From Methanobacteriota archaeon (lineage in GTDB: Archaea; Thermoplasmatota; Poseidoniia; MGIII; CG-Epi1): a stretch of 5,641 nucleotides of DNA. Within the stretch, counting starts at the first letter, position 1. Each line of letters begins with the position of its first letter. Position numbers and translations under genes: made by a program. Below, one piece after another: positions 1-5,508 of this stretch. The notes beneath the pieces are model-generated. The model saw only the letters and a program-made list of their open reading frames with translations. It was not told the origin of the DNA and did no database searches. Location: positions 1-5,641 of the forward strand of contig PBPR01000064.1 of NCBI GenBank assembly GCA_002724775.1, given 5' to 3'.

Positions 1-205
1 AATCGCCACTCTCGGGGGTTAACAATCTGTCACCATATTCGACCTTGTAGATGTCCCCATATGGCCTGCTGGCAGCTCTCTGGATATGCTGTCGGACCCT
101 GTTGTGTATATTCTCACTCTGGCCTACGTAAAAATATCCGCTTTGATACCTTAAAACATACACACCGGGATGCCTCGGCAGGTCGCCTGGGTCAAAGTTT
201 GCCAT
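1..205 (-). CDS. GIY-YIG domain nuclease, 5' part (cut by left edge)
   Basis: The first 68 codons of a GIY-YIG family endonuclease are present and the rest lies beyond the left edge. The ATG is at 203-205 on the minus strand, has a purine at -3 and G at +4, and is preceded in frame by a TAA 9 nt upstream, so the start is well defined. The GIY half is HPGVYVL (residues 12-18, with G14 and Y16) and the YIG half is YVG (26-28). The catalytic-helix arginine is R36 in NRVRQH, followed by H40. The metal-binding glutamate of the family lies further C-terminal and cannot be seen. Members nick or cut DNA as homing endonucleases, repair proteins or element-encoded nucleases; single-domain forms are common in giant viruses, virophages and polinton-like viruses. 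It is divergent from the replicase gene. Only 21 of its first 40 codons end in G or C, unlike the replicase. The family assignment is strong; its precise role is unknown. Confidence 0.85.
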   Translation of the reverse strand, partial: MANFDPGDLPRHPGVYVLRYQSGYFYVGQSENIHNRVRQHIQRAASRPYGDIYKVEYGDRLLTPESGD

Positions 206-233
206 AGCAGGTTATGGGATTTTAGGGTTGCCC

Positions 234-260
234 CGTCGGACGCAATAATAGTGTCCGACG
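234..260. repeat. Inverted repeat (8-bp perfect arms, 11-nt AT-rich loop)
   Basis: The arms CGTCGGAC (234-241) and GTCCGACG (253-260) are perfectly complementary and flank the loop GCAATAATAGT. It lies 29 bp upstream of the GIY-YIG start codon and would fold into a stable GC-rich hairpin with an AT-rich loop. It could be a protein-binding dyad, an origin-associated hairpin or a feature of the nuclease 5' leader; the sequence alone does not decide. Confidence 0.55.
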
Positions 261-508
261 CGCGACCAAACAGATGTACGCCAGATCTCCGCCGTCCGTG
301 CGAGGTAGACGCCGGGTTTCGAGGAGGACGTCCGAGACCGTGCCTTCTCTGCGCGCACCGAGTTTCAGCCGATTCCGTGGGGGTCGACGCAGGGCGACTC
401 GCGCGCCCCAGGCCACCTTGCGCGGATGGATCTGGTGACAACCTGAATACGGCACGGGTCGTTTTGGTCTCATTTTTGACGGGAGGGTAGAAACGTGTTT
501 TAATCACG

Positions 509-519
509 AATAAAAAAAT
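509..519 (+). promoter_or_regulatory. A/T-rich promoter-like block upstream of the replicase
   Basis: AATAAAAAAAT stands out in very GC-rich surroundings and ends 26 bp before the replicase ATG. Placement and composition fit a TATA-like or viral early-promoter element giving a very short leader. If transcription begins further upstream, the block ends in an ATG (518-520) that opens a three-codon upstream ORF, ATG TCA GGC TAG, which could dampen translation. No start-site data are available, so this is an inference. Confidence 0.3.
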
Positions 520-545
520 GTCAGGCTAGAGAAAGACCCAGCCAG

Positions 546-2777
546 ATGCGGAACTACACCTGCGCAGAATACGTGAACACCGCCAACCTCAGGCGGATCC
601 TCAGGGCGAGGAAGGTCGACCGCGACCAGCTCGCGCAGCTCAAGTCCCTCGAGAAGAGACTCAGGGCCCAAGGCGGCGACCACCACCGACTCGACTTCGC
701 GCTCCCCGACCCCCAAGTATGCGTCGACGACCTGTTCGGCCGCCTGTACCCCAAGCGGGAGAGGGGCGGATCGACGCCGAGCCTCCAAGGTCTGAAGAGG
801 GACGTCCGCAAGGCCCTCGCCCACGACCAGTACACCGACGTGGACATGGTCAACGCGCACCCCGTGATCCTCAGCCAGCTCTTTCTGAAGCTCGGACTGG
901 CGTGTCCCGCCCTGGAGAGGTACGTGGCCGAGCGCGAGGCGGTATTGGCTGAGACGGGACTCGGCCGAGACGAAGCGAAACAGGCGTTCATAACCCTGAT
1001 GTACGGCGGCGAGCGGAAGGACCCCACGCCGTTCATGGCCGAGTTCCGCGAGGAGTTCCTGACGAACGCGACCGCGGTCCTCGCCTCAGAGGCCTACGCA
1101 CGGTACCGGACCCTCGCGGAGGCGAAGAAGCCCGCGAACGTGCTCGGGTGTGGGATCTCCTTCGTGGCGCAAGACTTGGAGAGGCAACTCGTGTGCTGCG
1201 CCATCCAAACCCTTCAGAGCAAGGGCTACGAGGTGGGGACGATCATTCACGACGGGTTCCTGGTACGGAGCCTCCTGGTGAAGGACCAGGACCTCAGGGA
1301 CGCCGAAGAAGCCGTGAGACGGACGCACGGCTACGAGGTTCGATTTGTCAAGAAGAGCCTCGGGGACTTCGACGAGAGCGCCCTTTGGGATCCCACCGAC
1401 GAGGACGAAGGAGACGCAGACGCCGCGAGCCACACGGATCTGGCGAGGGCGTTCTTGGAGTGGCTCGAGGACCGAGGGCACCGCCTCGTCCGTGCCGAGA
1501 AGAAGATATACTGGTACGACCCGGAACACGGCGTGTACCTCGAGAGCGAGAAGCTTCGTCGGGTGAGGAGGTACATGAACGCGTGCCCGGCTTTGCCGAA
1601 GGCGAACCGAGGAGAGACGGGGTTCCAGTCGAAGCTCATCGTGCAAATCGAGGGTCTCTTGGAGGACGACCCCGCCTTCCACGACAAGATCATCGACACG
1701 ACCCTCAGGAAGATACCCTTCAGCAACGGCGTGTACTGCTGCGAGACCCATAGGCTCGTGGACTACGACGCGGACATGTATTTTCTGGAGAAGGGCTCGG
1801 TGGAGTACGATCCCCAGAGCGAGGCGTTGAAGGCCGAGGTGTACCAGCGGGCGTTCCTGGACGTCTTCGGAACCGAGGAGATCGCTCGCTACGTGCTCAG
1901 GTCCCTCGCGAGAGCGATGGCCGGGGAGACGGAGGACAAGGTGTTCTTCATCGTCAAGGGCCGCACGAACTCCGGCAAAGGCTTGCTGACCCTCCTCATC
2001 TCCAAGGCGTTCTTCAACAAGTTCGGGAACATCAACGCCACAAACTTCTGCCAGAAGAGGACCGACGGGGACATGGCGAAGATGGACAGCTGGAAGTGCC
2101 AGACGCGGCACAAGAGGATCGGCGTGGCCAACGAGGCGCCCAAGAAGAGGGGGTGCGGTCTCAACGGCGACGCCATCAAGCGGGCCTCCGGAGGGGACCA
2201 TCACACGGCGAGGACCAACGGCGTGGACGAGATGACCTTCTTCATGGAGACGACGTTCTGGTTGTTCGTGAACGACATGCCGTCCATCGAGGACTGCGAC
2301 GAGGCGACCGCCGAGCGCCTTCGGGTCATCCCCACGGCGTACAAGTACCTCCTCGACGACAAGTACGAGGCCGAGAAGGACAAAGCGTACGTGCGGAGGG
2401 CGGACCCCACCATCAAGTCGGAGTGGATCAAGCGCCCCGAGGTCATCCGGGCGTTCGCGCAGTTGGTGTGCGAGGCGTACGAACCCACGCGGCCCGAGGC
2501 GCCCGCGGCCATCCTCGAGACCAGCGCCAAGTACCTGGAGGACGACAACGTGGACGCGAAGATACAGGCCCTCTTCGACCCCGCCGATCCGGACGAGTAC
2601 GTGTTGGTGAAGGACTTCAACGCGGCCGTGAAGCGCGCGGACATCAACATGAACTCGGAGAGCCTCAACGAGAAGTTGGGGGATTGGGGGTACAAGAAGC
2701 AGCAGAAGAAGATCTCGGGACGGAACCAGTACGTCATCCACGGCATGCGCCTGGTGGTGGAGCGTCCAGAGTATTGA
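546..2777 (+). CDS. TV-Pol polymerase-SF3 (D5-like) helicase fusion, element/virus replicase
   Basis: This 743-aa replication protein has two enzymatic halves. Residues about 60-275 match the TV-Pol family of family-A-like polymerases: motif A DVDMVNAHP (98-106), motif B with K145 and YGG (153-155), and motif C IIHDGFLV (233-240, with H235 and D236), so the metal-binding aspartates are present. After an acidic linker (about 281-295) comes a D5-like middle region, then an SF3 AAA+ helicase: Walker A GRTNSGKG (472-479), Walker B-like RIGVANE (524-530), a B' segment GDAIKRASGGD (541-551), motif C FWLFVNDMP (571-579, sensor N576), and candidate arginine fingers R591 and R593. A probable winged-helix tail covers about 680-738. 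It is inferred to unwind and copy element DNA in the nucleus or viral factory. Position 479 is Gly where SF3 Walker A usually has Ser/Thr. Its GC3 (37 of the first 40 codons) exceeds that of all neighbours. Confidence 0.9.
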   Translation: MRNYTCAEYVNTANLRRILRARKVDRDQLAQLKSLEKRLRAQGGDHHRLDFALPDPQVCVDDLFGRLYPKRERGGSTPSLQGLKRDVRKALAHDQYTDVDMVNAHPVILSQLFLKLGLACPALERYVAEREAVLAETGLGRDEAKQAFITLMYGGERKDPTPFMAEFREEFLTNATAVLASEAYARYRTLAEAKKPANVLGCGISFVAQDLERQLVCCAIQTLQSKGYEVGTIIHDGFLVRSLLVKDQDLRDAEEAVRRTHGYEVRFVKKSLGDFDESALWDPTDEDEGDADAASHTDLARAFLEWLEDRGHRLVRAEKKIYWYDPEHGVYLESEKLRRVRRYMNACPALPKANRGETGFQSKLIVQIEGLLEDDPAFHDKIIDTTLRKIPFSNGVYCCETHRLVDYDADMYFLEKGSVEYDPQSEALKAEVYQRAFLDVFGTEEIARYVLRSLARAMAGETEDKVFFIVKGRTNSGKGLLTLLISKAFFNKFGNINATNFCQKRTDGDMAKMDSWKCQTRHKRIGVANEAPKKRGCGLNGDAIKRASGGDHHTARTNGVDEMTFFMETTFWLFVNDMPSIEDCDEATAERLRVIPTAYKYLLDDKYEAEKDKAYVRRADPTIKSEWIKRPEVIRAFAQLVCEAYEPTRPEAPAAILETSAKYLEDDNVDAKIQALFDPADPDEYVLVKDFNAAVKRADINMNSESLNEKLGDWGYKKQQKKISGRNQYVIHGMRLVVERPEY

Positions 2778-2783
2778 AAAAAT

Positions 2784-2993
2784 ATGTGCGATACTTACAA
2801 CATGGGAACCGAAACGCCGGTAGGCTACAGACTCGTCCGCGTCGGCGTGAGAGGGCGCGTGCCCACCCTCCACACGCGGGCACCCGATGACCTGACGACC
2901 CGACAGAAATACGACCTGAGGTACAGGGAGAAGCACCGCGCCAAGCTCCTCGCGTACCATCGCGAATATTACAAGAAGAAACGCACCCAGTGA
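2784..2993 (+). CDS. Small basic protein, unknown function, in frame after the replicase stop
   Basis: This encodes a 69-aa protein that I do not recognise. The C-terminal half (about 39-67) is highly basic and tyrosine-rich, with a loose repeat of the type Y-x-x-x-(Y/H)-x-E (KYDLRYREKHR, then AYHREYYKKKR), and is probably helical and nucleic-acid binding. Similar Tyr/Lys/Glu-rich stretches occur in small phage and giant-virus proteins, but this is too weak for a name. It lies in exactly the same frame as the replicase, separated by TGA AAA AAT, so it could be a separate gene, a readthrough extension, or the former C-terminus of the replicase after a nonsense change. The ATG has A at -3. GC-ending codons are 30 of the first 40, between the replicase and the downstream genes. 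Its stop is 4 nt from the stop of the convergent gene. Confidence 0.55.
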   Translation: MCDTYNMGTETPVGYRLVRVGVRGRVPTLHTRAPDDLTTRQKYDLRYREKHRAKLLAYHREYYKKKRTQ

Positions 2994-3000
2994 ACGTTCA
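2991..3000. repeat. Perfect 10-bp palindrome made of two convergent stop codons
   Basis: TGAACGTTCA equals its own reverse complement. The left TGA ends the small basic ORF on the plus strand, and the right TCA is the TGA ending the homeodomain-PHD gene on the minus strand. The symmetry may be coincidental, since identical stops 4 nt apart with ACGT between them create it, but it marks a tight gene junction where base composition also changes. Confidence 0.7.
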
Positions 3001-4236
3001 GCTTTGCTGGCATGTTGGACAGATAAAATCATCGATGGGCGGCGCGTCGAGTCCAACACACGCGCAGTGGTACACGCCGTTACATTTCTCGCAGTACATG
3101 CCGTCGTCATCATCAACCCCACACACTCGGCACGCCTCGGGATTGGAGTCCTCGAAATACAGTGCATTCGGGTCAGGACCTAAGCTGGCCGTCTTCACGG
3201 TTTGCTGCTGTGGCACATCGACACGTGCCTCACCAGTAACCCTTGCCATCTCCGCTTGCGCTGCCTGTCTCTTCTCTTTCGTTCGGCGGTTCATAGACCA
3301 CGTGTGCAATTTTGCCTGCCCTTCGGTTTCACCGTGTTTGCTGAGCTCTTCAAGGATTTTCATGCGACCTTCGCGATCCTTAAACGATGATCGAGAGTGC
3401 TTGTAGTAAAACTCGAGTCGCCGAAGCTGTTCCTTGTTTGGATGCCATCGTTTTTGTTTGACTGGCTTCACAGTGTCCAAACCTCTGCCAGGATCTTTGT
3501 TTGTTAGGAGAGACTCTGGTTGACTTCTACGGCAGTCCTCAAAAGCCGCGCTCGACTGAACCGCTTCATCTTCATCGGTGACTTTATTTGCCATCCTCAA
3601 CGCTTTCGAAGCGAATCGAGTTCCATGACCGTGAGGTGGCAAAGATTGCGTGCAGGCCACTGCTTCATCAGCGTCAGCGAGGTTGACGACTTCGAGAGAT
3701 CGATTGGTGTTTTCCTCGGTCTTGGTGGGAGTGTTGATGATTTCAGGAGGGTTACCGACGACAGGTTCCCCCTCCTCCTGTGTACCCTTCAGGGAAGTCG
3801 AACGCTGCTCTTCCACGGCCGTCTTTTCAACGGGAAGGGAAGCAGACCGCTGCGTTCCCTGAGTCGCAACAGCATCTCTCTCCTCTTCTGTGATAATTTT
3901 CTTCGAAGGTGGAAGATGGCCCCCTGAAGAGTCACCGCTCTTCCGCTTCGCAAGAGCAGTTCGGTAACCAGTCAAGCCATCGATGATGCACTCGATGCCG
4001 TGTTCGAGATGCATCAGTCCTTCGCCCTTATCCTGTAGATGAGGGGCTAGGGCTGCGTATGCCCCTATGCCAGCGAAGGCAGCTGCTGCAAGTTTCAGAG
4101 GGCTCAAGCTGTTGCTCCATGATCCGTCCACATGTTTGTCGGCAATTGAAGTTTCTGAGGTTTTCGCGGTTTTCTTGTCTGCGCTGGCGGACTCCCGTTC
4201 GTTTCGGCCGGACAAGGGGTTGAGCGACAAGAACAT
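2998..4236 (-). CDS. Homeodomain + PHD-finger protein (putative nuclear DNA/chromatin-binding regulator)
   Basis: A 412-aa protein read from the first in-frame ATG (4234-4236, A at -3); the same frame opens 21 nt further upstream but only from a GTG, so an upstream exon cannot be excluded. A homeodomain-like region spans about 260-325: RWHPNKEQLRRLE begins helix 1, and helix 3 contains TWSMNRRTKEKR (W313, N316). Its RW-x-P-x-x-EQ start and G-x-x-EG before helix 3 resemble plant WOX homeodomains. The usual WF-x-N is W-S-M-N here. A C4HC3 PHD finger follows at 369-409 (C369, C372, C382, C385, H390, C393, C406, C409). The first 250 residues are mostly low-complexity, Ser/Thr/Glu-rich and probably disordered, apart from a short Ala/Leu hydrophobic stretch (47-63). 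Basic clusters could serve nuclear import. A role in sequence-specific DNA binding and histone-tail reading is inferred from the domains. Plant PHD-homeodomain proteins carry the PHD first; here the order is reversed. Confidence 0.8.
   Translation of the reverse strand: MFLSLNPLSGRNERESASADKKTAKTSETSIADKHVDGSWSNSLSPLKLAAAAFAGIGAYAALAPHLQDKGEGLMHLEHGIECIIDGLTGYRTALAKRKSGDSSGGHLPPSKKIITEEERDAVATQGTQRSASLPVEKTAVEEQRSTSLKGTQEEGEPVVGNPPEIINTPTKTEENTNRSLEVVNLADADEAVACTQSLPPHGHGTRFASKALRMANKVTDEDEAVQSSAAFEDCRRSQPESLLTNKDPGRGLDTVKPVKQKRWHPNKEQLRRLEFYYKHSRSSFKDREGRMKILEELSKHGETEGQAKLHTWSMNRRTKEKRQAAQAEMARVTGEARVDVPQQQTVKTASLGPDPNALYFEDSNPEACRVCGVDDDDGMYCEKCNGVYHCACVGLDAPPIDDFICPTCQQS
3007..3135 (-). 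other. PHD finger (C4HC3) coding segment
   Basis: All eight zinc ligands are present with canonical spacing: CRVC, then a nine-residue gap containing an acidic run, CEKC, H-x2-C, and a final CPTC. A phenylalanine stands two residues before the last Cys pair, where PHD fingers usually have Trp. The acidic VDDDDG loop faces the region that contacts histone tails in characterised PHD fingers. Which modification it might read, if any, cannot be told from sequence. Confidence 0.85.
3262..3450 (-). other. Homeodomain-like coding segment, WOX-like spacing
   Basis: From RW to the Gly before helix 3 the segment has the same 40-residue length as the Arabidopsis WUSCHEL homeodomain, as I recall that sequence, and shares RW-x-P, EQ, YY and G-x-x-EG. 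One extra residue lies between EG and the helix-3 tryptophan. Trp and Asn of the recognition helix are kept; Phe is replaced by Ser, and the base-specifying position after it is Met. It should still fold as three helices, but its DNA specificity is unpredictable. Confidence 0.7.
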
Positions 4237-4469
4237 CGTGTCGCGTGATTGTGGCACGAGAGATCTGCCTCTCGGAGGTGAGAGAAATATCTTCTTGTCT
4301 CTGAGACGAAACGGTCCTTTCGTAAAAAATATCTTCGCGTCCGTCCATAGAGCTATTTCTATTCGTATCGTACGTATATGTCACTGTCTAAATTCAAGAG
4401 GCACGACGACAGTCTCCCCCAAGTGTGTCGTCAAAACTGCACAGACCAGAGAAAACAGGAAAAAATATC
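4237..4469. other. Spacer between nuclease 3' end and homeodomain-PHD 5' end
   Basis: Both flanking genes run on the minus strand, so this 233 bp should hold the 3' UTR and polyadenylation signal of the nuclease gene and the promoter and leader of the homeodomain-PHD gene. Reading minus, AGATATTTTTT occurs at 4460-4470, overlapping the nuclease stop, and again at 4324-4334. A TATA-like ATATACGTACG lies near 4369-4379, about 140 bp before the ATG. Open frames crossing here show no recognisable protein. There is no canonical AATAAA on the minus strand. Confidence 0.4.
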
Positions 4470-5465
4470 TCATGTACACCATGTCTTGCCTGATCTTGCC
4501 TCGCCGAAATATTGGACGGCGAGCTTCCTGCGTACCAGTTCCTTGCCGAGTTCGACCTTGTCGTTCAGAATTAATCGTCCGAGAACGCGGAAGAACTTGT
4601 CAGGTCGTGCATCCACCACTTGCACAGACGTCGCTGAGCGAAGCATAGACTCCGCAGCATCACGAGCCCGGATAGCTAGTTGCCTCTCTCTCGCACACCT
4701 CGCACGCCCCCCAAGCTCCGGGCAATCGATGCCGTAAATGCGCACAGCAATACGAGCTGCGCGATGCAAGATGCTTAAGGACAGAGACACTCTGAAATGC
4801 TGCTAGAAATACTCACCGCCAAATAGAGGTGCGAGCTCCGGCACGTGCTCAACGACTTCTGGGAGTGTGAAGAAACACGTGTCCCCATCGTAGCATGACA
4901 AAAAGGTAACGTTGCGCAGCGTAGTGAATTCGCGACGTCGTCTCGCCTTCTTAACCAAACGAATATCTGAGGCCGTATCGCCAGCCACGATGGATTCCTC
5001 GAAGAAGGATCCGCCGAAACCGTCAACAGCGACCGAGCCTTTTTTTTGGCCAACCGGGCAAAATCCTGGAATGTGCCTCAGCAAGTATATAAACGCCCAA
5101 GTAATTGACGCCAAATTCAGCAAAGCTCTCGCGAGTCTGACGAGCTTTTTCGCCTCGGGACTCGCGTGCTTTCGTCTACTGGCCACAGAAAGAAGGTATG
5201 AAAGAGACAAGAAGATTGTCGTGGTGACACCACCCGAGGTGATCGCAGACAAGGCCTGTGAGGTAAACACGACTGCGTCATACACCTGTGTGGGGCCAAG
5301 CCTGTCGAGAGTAAGCAGACTCTGACTTATTCGGAAGCATGCGCGCTGGGCCACGCGCCCTTGGGCTGGCGTTTTCACCGTCACTGAAATGAGAGTCACG
5401 GCAAAGTCGCACAGAGCGCAGCATGTCACTATCACCAGCGCATTCGACGCCAATAGACGCATCAT
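4470..5465 (-). CDS. Membrane-anchored staphylococcal-nuclease-like (thermonuclease) protein, two exons
   Basis: Exons 5465-4817 and 4756-4470 (minus), joined across a 60-nt intron, give 311 aa. Neither exon alone holds a full domain: exon 1 ends with the DGDT strand and exon 2 starts just before the GIDCPE loop. The SNase fold spans about 183-311, with D193/D195, R222, D227, E230 (GIDCPE) and R273 (DKFFR), matching the calcium-binding aspartates and the catalytic Arg35/Glu43/Arg87 of the S. aureus enzyme; Thr41 is Cys here. The ending YFGEARSGKTWC resembles bacterial and phage YDGG-K-x-WC endings, so the C-terminus looks complete. The N-terminal half has hydrophobic segments at about 7-30, 79-95 and 113-130, then a basic KKARRRR (172-178), implying a membrane-tethered nuclease acting on DNA or RNA. 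The frame extends upstream to a TTG; the first ATG (5463-5465, doubled) precedes the first membrane segment. An upstream exon remains possible. An A8 run lies in exon 1 (5040-5047). Confidence 0.8.
4757..4816 (-). other. Spliceosomal-type intron, 60 nt, phase 1, in the SNase-like gene
   Basis: Reading minus, the intron begins GTGAGT, close to the eukaryotic donor consensus, and ends in CGCAG after a pyrimidine-containing stretch. Removing it joins G to CT to form an Ala codon and restores one frame through the LFG-A-R-I-x-VR core of the SNase fold. The unspliced frame stops five codons into exon 1's extension (GAG TAT TTC TAG). The earlier acceptor TTTCAG gives a TAA within a few codons, so the CGCAG acceptor is preferred. 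Confidence 0.8.
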
Positions 5466-5508
5466 CGGTAGTGATGGCAGGGTTGTGACGCCACTGGTGC
5501 TGGAGTGA

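Larger units (their letters stand above)
206..545. other. Divergent intergenic region, GC-rich, probably bidirectional control region
   Basis: This 340-bp spacer separates the two divergent start codons. Most of it is GC-rich and stays open in several frames on both strands, but none of those frames yields a recognisable protein, so I treat them as chance. It holds a perfect 8-bp inverted repeat near the nuclease start and an A/T-rich block just before the replicase start. The sequence between about 262 and 490 has no other structure that I can name. Since both genes start from here, promoters in both directions, and possibly a replication origin, are reasonable inferences. Confidence 0.5.
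1..2993. mobile_element. Possible replication module of a polinton-like/virophage-like element (ends not visible)
   Basis: A TV-Pol-SF3 helicase replicase sits beside a GIY-YIG nuclease and a tiny basic ORF, with short spacers. TV-Pol proteins are known from eukaryotic DNA transposon-like elements, virophages, transpovirons and polinton-like viruses rather than from ordinary cellular replication, so this half is best read as viral or mobile. No capsid protein, packaging ATPase, protease, integrase or terminal inverted repeat is present, and the window ends do not match each other as inverted repeats on inspection. The right limit is uncertain: it may fall at the convergent stop codons near 2994 or beyond the window. 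A free virus genome, an integrated copy and a lone captured gene are all possible. Confidence 0.4.

Noticed and set aside
170..490. Overlapping open frames on both strands in the divergent spacer (106 aa plus, 83 and 118 aa minus)
   Set aside because: They overlap each other and show no recognisable motif; GC-rich DNA has few stops. The 83-aa minus frame ends 16 nt before the nuclease ATG, which is suggestive but not enough for a call.
2096..2890. A 264-codon plus-strand frame within the replicase
   Set aside because: It is Arg/Gly/His-rich, typical of an out-of-frame reading of GC-rich coding DNA, and overlaps the helicase motifs in the true frame.
1086..3167. A 693-codon open frame on the minus strand opposite the replicase
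   Set aside because: It is a shadow frame caused by the very GC-rich third positions of the replicase; its translation is Val/Leu/Arg/His-rich with no domain, while the plus strand shows conserved enzyme motifs.
4028..4384. A 118-aa minus-strand frame overlapping the 5' end of the homeodomain-PHD gene
   Set aside because: It has no motif and overlaps a better-supported gene; it could be part of an alternative 5' exon, but no convincing splice pair was found.
4067..4648. A 193-aa plus-strand frame opposite the nuclease 3' end and the spacer
   Set aside because: It is antisense to a recognisable SNase domain and has no motif of its own.
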